From assembly GCA_900548725.1 (NCBI GenBank), contig URLV01000012.1, positions 1 through 31,125 of the forward strand: a stretch of DNA of 31,125 bases, written 5' to 3'. Each line of letters opens with the position of its first letter. The stretch's first letter is position 1. The translations under genes were made by a program, and so were the position numbers. This document shows positions 1 to 6,680 of the stretch, one piece after another. The notes under the pieces are model-generated. The model did no database searches and had not been told where the DNA came from. It was given only the letters and a program-made list of their open reading frames with translations. The stretch is from an uncultured Mycoplasmatota bacterium (GTDB lineage Bacteria; Bacillota_I; Bacilli_A; RF39; UBA660).

Positions 1-20
1 ATATAAGTACTATAGGCACG

Positions 21-49
21 TTCAAATGATATTAAATATTTATTATAAT
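21..49 (+). promoter_or_regulatory. Promoter of the first surface-protein gene
   Basis: A TTCAAA -35-like element (21-26) and a perfect TATAAT (44-49) are separated by 17 bp, placing transcription start near 56, just upstream of the AAGGAG ribosome binding site at 68-73. The -35 is weak (4 of 6). Confidence 0.5.
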
Positions 50-82
50 AATATTGTCACAATAAAGAAGGAGAGTGATGAT

Positions 83-1675
83 ATGAATCGTAAACAGAAA
101 ATAATAGTTAGTATAACAGGAATAATATTAGTTAGTTTAATCTTAATAGGATTAACATACGCATATTTTCTAACTAAAATAACTGGAAATACTAATTCAA
201 AATCTATAAGTGTAACAACAGCTGATTTAAAACTTGTATATAATGATGGAAGTGACGGAGTAATAGGTGGAGAACTAATTGAACCTAGTGATACAGTATA
301 TACGAAAACATTTACTGTAAAGAATGAAGGAAACACAAATATAGAATATGGAGTATATTTAATAGACGTAATAAATCAATTTGTTAGAAAAGAAGATATA
401 AAATATACTTTAGATTGTACAACAGATGGAACAATAACATGTAATAAAGTAACAACAGAAACAACATTTCCAAGTGGAATAAAGCAATTAATAACAAATG
501 AAATAGAACCTGGAAAAACACATACATATACTTTTACATTTACATATAAAGATACTGGAACAGACCAAAGTATAGATATGAATAAAGAGTTAAGTGCAAA
601 AATACAAATATATGGAAAAAATAGTAATAACGAATATTTCCCATATGAAGAAGGAACTTTAGCGTACAGCATAATAAATAATGTAAAGAATGGAACACTA
701 GAAGGAAAATCTACTTTTACAGCTAATTTATCTTCAACAGGCATGGTAGATAATGTAACAACAGTAGACGACAAAATATTATCAACTGCAGAAGATGATG
801 AAGGTATAAGTTATTATTTTAGAGGAAATCCTATAGATAATTACATAAACTTTGCAGGAATGTGTTGGAGAATAGTTAGAATACAGGGTGATGGAAGCAT
901 AAAATTAATACTTGCTTCTGAAAAAACTTGTAGCACAACAAATTTAACAGATGATAGCGGATTTGCAACAGATGGTATAGTCGGAACTCAAGGAACAATA
1001 TTATTTGCAAATTATGGTTATAAAAATGTTATAGTGGACGGTAAAACTTATAACATAAATGATTATATCAATAGTGTTGCAGATCCAATAGAAAATGCGA
1101 GAACACAGTTAAATGCATGGTTAGAAAGAAAAATAACAACTGAAAGTGACAAAGAATTATTAAAAAATGAAACATGGTGCATAGGAGATCAAACAAATGG
1201 TTATAGTGATAATGGAGAAATAATTGGGACAGTAAGTGATTTAATAAATTCAGGAACAAGCTTTAACTTTATATCAGCAAAAAAATATTATGTAAAAGAA
1301 GCACCATCATATAAATGTGAAACAACTGGAGTAGATGGAGAAATAGATATAAATAAAGTAGGAATGCTTACATTTGATGAAGTGGTATATGCTGGAGCAG
1401 GGGCTAATAGCTATAGAAGTGATGTTTCTAATTCAAAGTATTATTTAGATAACAACGCATTAAATAATTATTGGTGGACACTTTCACCTGTTGGTTTCGT
1501 TAGCGATGATGACCAATTTAACTCATTCGACATTAGCATAAATGAGGGTTACTTTAATGATAGTGTCAATGTGTTGGGTGCTGACGCTCTTCGCCCTGTA
1601 GTGACACTATTGTCTACTACAAAAATTTCAGGTGGCAATGGAACAATTTCAAATCCTTACACAGTTACTGATTGA
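83..1675 (+). CDS. Membrane-anchored surface protein with variable C-terminal lectin-like domain
   Basis: The 530-residue protein starts at ATG 83, chosen because AAGGAG lies 9 nt upstream; an earlier in-frame start has no ribosome binding site. Residues 1-7 are basic and about 8-29 form one hydrophobic segment ending in LTYAYF, like the signal/anchor of TasA/camelysin-type secreted proteins. Residues about 35-190 are a beta-rich domain of that style. The distal half has a GMCWRIVR motif and ends with a YWWTLSP ... LRPVVTL block, the layout of DUF6273-like or C-type-lectin-like domains of gut Bacillota surface proteins. From about codon 464 the codons change character: TTC, GAC, AGC and CGC appear in a gene that otherwise uses AT-ending codons and AGA. 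The first 60 residues closely match the N-terminus of the gene at 23862. Function is unknown; an exposed ligand-binding or adhesin role is inference. Confidence 0.75.
   Translation: MNRKQKIIVSITGIILVSLILIGLTYAYFLTKITGNTNSKSISVTTADLKLVYNDGSDGVIGGELIEPSDTVYTKTFTVKNEGNTNIEYGVYLIDVINQFVRKEDIKYTLDCTTDGTITCNKVTTETTFPSGIKQLITNEIEPGKTHTYTFTFTYKDTGTDQSIDMNKELSAKIQIYGKNSNNEYFPYEEGTLAYSIINNVKNGTLEGKSTFTANLSSTGMVDNVTTVDDKILSTAEDDEGISYYFRGNPIDNYINFAGMCWRIVRIQGDGSIKLILASEKTCSTTNLTDDSGFATDGIVGTQGTILFANYGYKNVIVDGKTYNINDYINSVADPIENARTQLNAWLERKITTESDKELLKNETWCIGDQTNGYSDNGEIIGTVSDLINSGTSFNFISAKKYYVKEAPSYKCETTGVDGEIDINKVGMLTFDEVVYAGAGANSYRSDVSNSKYYLDNNALNNYWWTLSPVGFVSDDDQFNSFDISINEGYFNDSVNVLGADALRPVVTLLSTTKISGGNGTISNPYTVTD
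1478..1615 (+). other. Candidate diversity-generating variable region
   Basis: This stretch of the coding sequence lies between the conserved TGGTGG (WW) and CGCCCT (RP) codons. It is less AT-rich than the rest of the gene and full of NNY codons (GTT, TTC, AGC, GAT, GAC, AAC, ATT, TAC, GTC). That is what adenine-directed mutagenesis of an AAY-rich template would leave. No reverse transcriptase or template repeat is in the window, so this is inference from composition and domain layout. Confidence 0.35.
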
Positions 1676-1694
1676 CGGACACTTATGGTTTAGG

Positions 1695-1709
1695 CTAGGT
1701 ATAACCTAG
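1695..1709 (+). repeat. Short perfect hairpin just downstream of the variable gene
   Basis: CTAGGT and ACCTAG pair perfectly around a 3-nt ATA loop, 20 bp past the stop codon. It is not followed by a T-run, so it is not the terminator, which sits at 1786. Hairpins in this position occur downstream of the homing-initiation site of diversity-generating retroelement target genes. Confidence 0.4.
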
Positions 1710-1785
1710 ATTTGTTCATGATAAAGCTCGCAGTTTGTGTATAAATTTACAATATTTAAACGTAAAAAATATTAAAATTTAATAT

Positions 1786-1832
1786 AAAAAATTCAATAAA
1801 AATTTGCTTTTTAAAGTTTATTGAATTTTTTT
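1786..1832 (+). terminator. Rho-independent terminator after the first surface gene
   Basis: A perfect 15-bp AT-rich inverted repeat, 1786-1800 with 1817-1831, encloses a 16-nt loop and ends in a T-run. Confidence 0.85.
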
Positions 1833-1868
1833 GTATGACAAAAAATGTTCAGTAATAAAACCATATAA

Positions 1869-1943
1869 TGGAATTTTAAACAATATGTTGAAAAAGAAGA
1901 AAAAGATATAAAAACATTACTTTCTATGGGAGATGACGATTAA
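1869..1943 (+). pseudogene. Possible remnant C-terminus of a lost gene
   Basis: An open frame of 24 codons without a start codon encodes WNFKQYVEKEEKDIKTLL followed by SMGDDD and a TAA stop. The acidic, charged tail looks protein-like, but the frame is closed upstream by TAA immediately before the Trp codon. It could be a decayed end of a gene displaced by the surface-protein locus, or chance. The rest of the gap between 1676 and 2045 holds the hairpin, the terminator and a promoter. Confidence 0.2.
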
Positions 1944-1991
1944 TAATATAAAAAATAAAAGAAGATACTATAACTTTGTACATATACACAA

Positions 1992-2020
1992 TTGAATTCT
2001 TCCTTTTTTTTTGTTATAAT
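1992..2020 (+). promoter_or_regulatory. Promoter of the scpAB operon
   Basis: TTGAAT (1992-1997), a 17-bp spacer and an extended TGTTATAAT -10 (TATAAT at 2015-2020) precede the ribosome binding site GAGAGGG near 2034-2040. Confidence 0.7.
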
Positions 2021-2045
2021 TCTTTTAGAGAATGAGAGGGTAAAT

Positions 2046-2939
2046 ATGAATAATAATGAACCAATAGTATTAGGAAAAGTAAAAAAAAGTGGAGGCAGTA
2101 AACCTATACTTGTAATTATAATATTTTTATTTATAGGTTCTATAATTCTTTTTATACCAACAATAGCTAATTATTTTGGAGACTATAATGTAATTGATTT
2201 AATTAAAAATGGTGAAATAATAGACTTTATTACAAATCATGATTCTTATATAAAAAAAGGGACAACAAATGATAATAATGACACTAATGTAGTAACTAGT
2301 AATTATATTAATTCAAAAACAGTTATAAAATCAAATGGAATAATATTAAATGAATTTAACTTAACAAATGAAAATATATCATTTAAAATAATAAATAATA
2401 ATATAGATTTAGATAAACTAAATTATTACTTAATATTAAAACAAGATAATAAAGAACTATATATAATAAAATTAACAAATGAGTCTAATATAGAATATAT
2501 TTTTAATAACAAATTAAATTCATTAGTAAACGTAGAAGGTATAATAAAAGAATATAAAGAAAATGATTTTCCTAACTATACTATATCAAGTGATGAATCT
2601 GGTTTAGCAAGTTTATTTTGTACAAAAGATAATGATGTATATGAATATATATTTGATAATAATAAATTAATAAAAATAAAAGAAACATATACATACAAAG
2701 ATAATGGTAATAATGAAGAATACTTAAATGAATTTGATAAATATACTAAATTATCTAATACAATAAATTCTAATAATGGTACTAGTGTAGTAACAGAAAA
2801 TATAAATGATTTTGTATTCAGTACAGATATAGATTTAAAAAATTATAATAGCAAAATAAACAATAATTATTATTCATATAACGAAACTGTAAATAAAATA
2901 AATTTTGATATGAAAGCAAAAGGATTTGATTGTAAATGA
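2046..2939 (+). CDS. Single-pass membrane-anchored hypothetical protein
   Basis: The 297-residue protein starts at ATG 2046 behind GAGAGGG. An upstream in-frame TTG at 1992 overlaps the promoter -35 and is rejected. A basic N-terminal tail with KVKKSGG precedes one strong hydrophobic helix at about residues 21-43. The rest is predicted outside the cytoplasm and is Asn/Lys/Ile-rich with little recognisable structure; a single Cys is the fourth-last part of the tail. Its stop codon overlaps the scpA start as ATGA, so the two are translationally coupled. I do not recognise the family. Its place as first gene of the scpAB transcript could be incidental or could tie it to division or segregation; nothing in the sequence decides this. 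Confidence 0.75.
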   Translation: MNNNEPIVLGKVKKSGGSKPILVIIIFLFIGSIILFIPTIANYFGDYNVIDLIKNGEIIDFITNHDSYIKKGTTNDNNDTNVVTSNYINSKTVIKSNGIILNEFNLTNENISFKIINNNIDLDKLNYYLILKQDNKELYIIKLTNESNIEYIFNNKLNSLVNVEGIIKEYKENDFPNYTISSDESGLASLFCTKDNDVYEYIFDNNKLIKIKETYTYKDNGNNEEYLNEFDKYTKLSNTINSNNGTSVVTENINDFVFSTDIDLKNYNSKINNNYYSYNETVNKINFDMKAKGFDCK

Positions 2940-3649
2940 CATATAATTTTACTATAAATGATTTTGAAGGTCCTTTAGATCTTCTTTTACATTTAATAAA
3001 AATTAATAAAATGGATATAGAAACTATTAACTTAAATAGTATAACAACACAATATTTAGAATTTATTAATAGTATGAAAAATGAAAGTATAGATGTTGCC
3101 AGCGAATATTTAGTAATGGCTAGTGAATTAGTTCATATCAAAAGTAAAATGCTAATTAATCTTGATAACGATAAAGAAGATGATATGTATGAGATGAACA
3201 ACGAAGAAGATTTAAAAGAAAAATTACGTGAATATGATAAAATAAAAAATATAACAAGTACTTTTAAAGACTTAGAAAGTGTTAGAAATGAAGTGTATAC
3301 TAAACTACCTACAAACTTAAATGAATATAAAAAAGACGTACCTCTAGATAATAATATAACATTAGATGATTTAATAAATGCTTTTAATATGTTTTTAGAA
3401 AGAGAAAAATTAAAGAAACCAATAAATACTAAAATAACAAAAAAAGAATTAAGTGTAGGAGATAGAATAAAAGGTATTAGAAATATATTTAAAACAAAGA
3501 ATAAAGTATCATTCACTGAATTATTTGATAATAGAACTAAGCCATATATTATAGTTACGTTTTTATCTATATTAGAAATGAGTAAAAATGAAGAAATAAA
3601 AATAGTTCAAAAAGATAATTTTAGTGATATTATATTAGAAAAGATGTGA
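2936..3649 (+). CDS. scpA: Segregation and condensation protein A (kleisin)
   Basis: The 237-residue length and the N-terminal FEGPLDLLLHLI signature at about residues 10-21 are diagnostic of ScpA, the kleisin that bridges the SMC ATPase heads together with an ScpB dimer. It also has the usual EYLVMASELVHIKSKMLI helix near residues 57-74, an acidic linker around residues 80-95, and a C-terminal winged-helix segment ending in FLSILEMSKNEEI. The complex works on the nucleoid, compacting and separating newly replicated chromosome arms. The gene starts on the ATGA overlap with the preceding stop and is followed after 4 bp by scpB, the standard order in Bacillota. No missing parts are visible. Confidence 0.95.
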   Translation: MTYNFTINDFEGPLDLLLHLIKINKMDIETINLNSITTQYLEFINSMKNESIDVASEYLVMASELVHIKSKMLINLDNDKEDDMYEMNNEEDLKEKLREYDKIKNITSTFKDLESVRNEVYTKLPTNLNEYKKDVPLDNNITLDDLINAFNMFLEREKLKKPINTKITKKELSVGDRIKGIRNIFKTKNKVSFTELFDNRTKPYIIVTFLSILEMSKNEEIKIVQKDNFSDIILEKM

Positions 3650-3653
3650 AATA

Positions 3654-4220
3654 ATGGAAGAAAAATTAGGAATATTAGAAGGAATATTATTTGTACAAGG
3701 TGATGAGGGTATAAATTTAAGTACTTTATGTGAAATAATGAATATAAATGAAACAGAAGCGAAAGACTTACTTTTAAAATTAAAAAAAAGTTATGAAGAA
3801 AAAAATAGAGGTTTAAGAATTTCTTATTTAGGTGATGCTTTTAAATTAACAACAAAAAGTGAACATAAAGAATATTATGAAAAAATGGTTGTTAATCCAG
3901 AAACAAATACATTAAGTCAAGCTGCATTAGAAGTTCTAGCAATAGTTGCATATCATCAACCAATAACTAGATTAGAAATAGAAGAGTATAGAGGTGTTTC
4001 TTGTAGTCATACATTAAGAAAATTACTCGCAAAAGGTCTTTTAAAAGAAGCAGGAAAATCTGATATGCCAGGTAGACCAAATTTATATAGAACTACAAGT
4101 GAATTTTTAGATTACTTTGGACTTGCTACAATAGATGATTTACCTAAAATGGATGTAGAAATAATTGATAATAACGAAACAGAATTATTCACATCAATAT
4201 ATAAGGAAGAAAATGAATAA
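3654..4220 (+). CDS. scpB: Segregation and condensation protein B
   Basis: The 188-residue protein has the two winged-helix halves of ScpB. The second carries the conserved LSQAALEVLAIVAYHQPIT block at about residues 85-103, followed by RLEIEEYRGV, and then GRPNLYRTT and FLDYFGL. ScpB dimers bind the ScpA linker and regulate the SMC condensin. The gene lies 4 bp after scpA. Its last 8 bp overlap the start of the next gene, so the three are probably translated in sequence. The short acidic tail after the FGL motif is normal for the family. Confidence 0.95.
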   Translation: MEEKLGILEGILFVQGDEGINLSTLCEIMNINETEAKDLLLKLKKSYEEKNRGLRISYLGDAFKLTTKSEHKEYYEKMVVNPETNTLSQAALEVLAIVAYHQPITRLEIEEYRGVSCSHTLRKLLAKGLLKEAGKSDMPGRPNLYRTTSEFLDYFGLATIDDLPKMDVEIIDNNETELFTSIYKEENE

Positions 4221-4815
4221 AGGATTTAAAAAGGTAGAAACAACAATATCAAAATATAATAACGAAGATAATATCTACAATAAATATTTTAAAAATGAAA
4301 CATTTGATGATATTGTTAGTGTTAGTTTTATAGATTGTATATTCGATAACTGTATACTAAACAAAAAAATGTTTAACTCAACTTTAACTAATTGTTTATT
4401 TAAAAATTGTGATATGTCAAATCTTAATATAGATGAATGTGGACTACATTTTATTACAATAACTAATTCTAAATTATTAGGCTTAGAATTATCAAATAGT
4501 ATTATAAAAAACAGTATTATAGAAAATAATATATCAAATTTATTAAATATTTATAATGCTGATATAAAAAATACTGACTTTAAAAATAATAATATGATTA
4601 ATTCTAGACTATATGAAATTAAATTAAATAAAACAAACTTTATAGAAAATAATATGACAGATATAGAAATAATTACAACAAATTTAAATAATGTAGATTT
4701 ATCTACTAATAAAATAATTGGTATAAAAATATCTACTGATAATTTAAAAGGTTGTATAATTAGTTCTGAACAAATCTATGATTTAATTAATTTATTAGAA
4801 GTAAGTATAAAATGA
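4213..4815 (+). CDS. Pentapeptide-repeat protein
   Basis: The 200-residue product starts at ATG 4213 inside the end of scpB, with AAGGAAGA upstream; a longer in-frame start at 4165 lies deep in scpB and is less likely. From about residue 35 to 190 the sequence runs in five-residue steps with L, F or I at the centre and N, C, T or S around it (FIDCIF, CLFKNC, LNNVDLS). This is typical of the right-handed quadrilateral beta-helix of pentapeptide-repeat proteins. Known members include DNA-mimicking gyrase protectors of the Qnr/MfpA type, but many have no known role. Coupling to scpAB suggests a link to chromosome topology, which is inference. No signal peptide is present, so it should be cytoplasmic. 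Confidence 0.75.
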   Translation: MNKGFKKVETTISKYNNEDNIYNKYFKNETFDDIVSVSFIDCIFDNCILNKKMFNSTLTNCLFKNCDMSNLNIDECGLHFITITNSKLLGLELSNSIIKNSIIENNISNLLNIYNADIKNTDFKNNNMINSRLYEIKLNKTNFIENNMTDIEIITTNLNNVDLSTNKIIGIKISTDNLKGCIISSEQIYDLINLLEVSIK

Positions 4816-4845
4816 TTTACATAATAAATAAATATATGTTATAAT
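4816..4845 (+). promoter_or_regulatory. tRNA-Leu promoter
   Basis: TTTACA (4816-4821), an 18-bp spacer and an extended TGTTATAAT -10 (4840-4845) end 12 bp before the mature tRNA 5' end. Confidence 0.7.
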
Positions 4846-4857
4846 CTTATTGTACTT

Positions 4858-4944
4858 GCTCTTGTGGCGGAATTGGTAGACGCGCTGGACTCAAAATCCA
4901 GTGTTCGCAAGAACGTGTCGGTTCGAGTCCGACCAGGAGCACCA
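4858..4944 (+). tRNA. tRNA-Leu(CAA)
   Basis: The 87-nt gene has a 7-bp acceptor stem (GCTCTTG with CAGGAGC), a D-arm with GGTAGACGC, and anticodon stem CTGGA/TCCAG with loop CTCAAAA giving anticodon CAA. It also has a long variable arm (GTTCGCAAGAAC), T-arm GGTTCGAGTCC and an encoded CCA. The long variable arm confirms a class II tRNA that reads UUG. Confidence 0.97.
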
Positions 4945-4964
4945 AATTAATTAATAACTAGCTT

Positions 4965-4993
4965 TTGGAGTCAAAAAATATAAATAACATAAT
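4965..4993 (+). promoter_or_regulatory. Promoter of a leader RNA or small RNA
   Basis: TTGGAG (4965-4970), a 17-bp spacer and CATAAT (4988-4993) place a start near 5000, so the transcript would begin just before the hairpins that end at the 5072-5109 terminator. Confidence 0.4.
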
Positions 4994-4997
4994 ACTT

Positions 4998-5109
4998 CAA
5001 GAAAACTTGTATAAAATAAAAAATGCTACATTTGATTATTACTAATCAAAACAATACTTTATGGATATATAGCATCTGAAATCACATAGTTGTGAAATCG
5101 GATGTTTTT
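4998..5109 (+). ncRNA. Candidate attenuator leader or small RNA
   Basis: Three hairpins follow one another. CAAG/CTTG is at 4998-5009. A nested fold has outer stem ATGCTA (5023-5028) with TAGCAT (5070-5075) and inner stem TTTGATTA (5031-5038) with TAATCAAA (5043-5050). A terminator-like hairpin with T-run follows at 5072-5109. The GCAT at 5072-5075 is shared by the nested fold and the terminator, so the two are mutually exclusive. This is the architecture of a transcription attenuator upstream of the CheD-like gene. A free-standing small RNA of about 110 nt is the alternative. I matched no known riboswitch. Confidence 0.4.
5072..5109 (+). terminator. Intrinsic terminator in the leader of the CheD-like gene
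   Basis: The 5' arm beginning GCATCTGA and the 3' arm ending TCGGATGT pair over 8 bp (two G-U), then after a 2x2 mismatch TCAC pairs with GTGA around a 6-nt loop. Five T residues follow. Confidence 0.6.
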
Positions 5110-5191
5110 ACTATTTTAGAATAAAATTATTATTATGCTATTTTAAACATGATGAAAAAACTTAAAATGTTAAAAAAGAGGTGACATTAAA

Positions 5192-5629
5192 TTGGAAAAT
5201 AATTATATAAGTGTAGGAATGAATGAAATAAAAATAACAGATTCCAATAACAAAATAATTGGTACACAAGCTTTAGCAACATGTGTTGGAGTTTTATTAT
5301 ATATTGAAAAATATAAAACTGCATTAGTAGCACATATTTCAGATAAACCAGAACAATATTTTGAAAGAATATTATATATCTTAAAAGAAAATAATTTGTT
5401 TGATTCAAAAATTAAATATGCTGTAATTCGTGGTTATTATTATAACCATTATAAATTATATGAAAATTTATGTAGTTTATTTGAAGATTTTAAAGAACTT
5501 TTTATACCATTAAGTTATAATAAAAGTGATATAGAAAAAGACGAAGATTTACCAGCGTTACAATTTATATTTAATGCAGAAACAGGAAATTTTGTAAAAT
5601 CCAAAAAGAATAACAAACATATTCACTAA
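5192..5629 (+). CDS. Stand-alone CheD-like Cys/His protein
   Basis: The 145-residue protein starts at TTG 5192, 8 nt after AGAGGTG. Its first 50 residues follow the CheD pattern: VGMNEIKI, then TQALATCVGVLLY, then AHIS. The positions equivalent to the catalytic Thr, Cys and His of Thermotoga CheD (T21, C27, H44) are T25, C31 and H48, with identical spacing of 6 and 17. CheD is a deamidase of chemoreceptor glutamines, related in fold to bacterial toxin deamidases. Here no che, fla or receptor gene is nearby, and the second half (residues 60-145) departs from CheD. Deamidation of some other protein is plausible but unproven. It lies downstream of a possible attenuator and 43 bp before a cation transporter. 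Confidence 0.65.
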   Translation: MENNYISVGMNEIKITDSNNKIIGTQALATCVGVLLYIEKYKTALVAHISDKPEQYFERILYILKENNLFDSKIKYAVIRGYYYNHYKLYENLCSLFEDFKELFIPLSYNKSDIEKDEDLPALQFIFNAETGNFVKSKKNNKHIH

Positions 5630-5672
5630 ATCAATCATATAATGTAGTAACGTTATTGAAAAGAGGAAAAGC

Positions 5673-6527
5673 ATGAAAAATGAATGTATAAAAGTTTCTA
5701 TAATAACACTAATTATTAACTCTATATTATCAATATTTAAACTTATAGCAGGAATAATAGGTAGAAGTAGTGCAATGATAAGTGACTCAATCCATAGCAT
5801 ATCAGATGTTATAAGTACAGTTATAGTGATAATAGGAATAAAATTATCAAATAAGAAATCAGATAAAGGACATCAATATGGTCATGAAAGATTTGAAAAT
5901 GTTGCATCTATAATATTATCATTCTTATTATTAATAACAGGTTTACTAATTGGAATTAAAGGAATAAATAATATTTATACAAAAAAATTTGTAATTCCAA
6001 CTACGATACCATTATTAGCAGCACTAATATCTATAATTACAAAAGAATGGATGTATTGGTATACAATAAAAGTATCTAAAAAATATAATAGTGATTCACT
6101 AAAAGCAGATGCATGGCATCATAGAAGCGATGCACTTTCATCAGTAGGAAGTTTAATAGGAATATACGCTTCGATAAAAGGATTAATATATATGGATTTA
6201 ATTGCATCAATAATTATTGCATTAATAATTATAAAAACTTCTATAGATATTTTTATAGAATCTATAAGAAAAATGACTGATACGTCATGTAATGAAGAAA
6301 CCATCAATAATATAAAAGATATCATAATGAATACAAATGGAGTAAAAAGTATAGATATATTAAAAACGAGATTATTTGGTAATAAAATATATATAGACTT
6401 AGAAATATCAGCAGACAAAAATATCACATTTCAAGAATCACATACTATATGCCACAAAGTACATGATGAAATAGAAACTAAAATAAAAGATGTTAAACAT
6501 TGTATGATACATATAAATCCTAAATAA
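5673..6527 (+). CDS. Cation diffusion facilitator family transporter
   Basis: The 284-residue protein starts at ATG 5673 after AAGAGGAAA. It has about six hydrophobic helices between residues 8 and 190 and a cytoplasmic metal-sensing domain after about residue 205. The metal-binding residues of the family are present: H41 and D45 in TM2 (DSIHSISDV) and H149 and D153 in TM5 (WHHRSDALSS). This gives the HD/HD quartet usual in zinc-exporting members. It should export Zn(2+) or a similar divalent ion by proton exchange; the metal is inferred. The C-terminal part with ITFQESHTICHKVHDEIE and HCMIHINP is typical. It follows the CheD-like gene on the same strand and ends in a strong terminator. Confidence 0.9.
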   Translation: MKNECIKVSIITLIINSILSIFKLIAGIIGRSSAMISDSIHSISDVISTVIVIIGIKLSNKKSDKGHQYGHERFENVASIILSFLLLITGLLIGIKGINNIYTKKFVIPTTIPLLAALISIITKEWMYWYTIKVSKKYNSDSLKADAWHHRSDALSSVGSLIGIYASIKGLIYMDLIASIIIALIIIKTSIDIFIESIRKMTDTSCNEETINNIKDIIMNTNGVKSIDILKTRLFGNKIYIDLEISADKNITFQESHTICHKVHDEIETKIKDVKHCMIHINPK

Positions 6528-6554
6528 TATAGTAGAAACTACTGTATTTTTTTT
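6527..6554 (+). terminator. Terminator after the cation transporter
   Basis: ATATAGTAG (6527-6535) pairs with CTACTGTAT (6539-6547, one G-U) around an AAA loop and is followed by a T-run to 6554. Confidence 0.8.
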
Positions 6555-6638
6555 ATTATAAAAAATATATAACTGACAAGATATATTTAATGTTTTTATC
6601 ATATTTAGAATAAAATTGTATTAAATGAAACATATTTG

Positions 6639-6647
6639 TGATAGAAT
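6639..6647 (+). promoter_or_regulatory. Extended -10 promoter of metG
   Basis: TGATAGAAT supplies a TGn-extended -10 (TAGAAT at 6642-6647) without a good -35. The same element precedes tRNA-Arg at 9908-9916. Confidence 0.45.
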
Positions 6648-6680
6648 ATAGTAGTAATTAGTTTTAGAGGTGAAAAATTT

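Noticed and set aside
26..85. Longer N-terminus for the first surface protein
   Set aside because: The in-frame start at 26 overlaps the promoter, while ATG 83 has AAGGAG at proper distance and gives a clean signal anchor.
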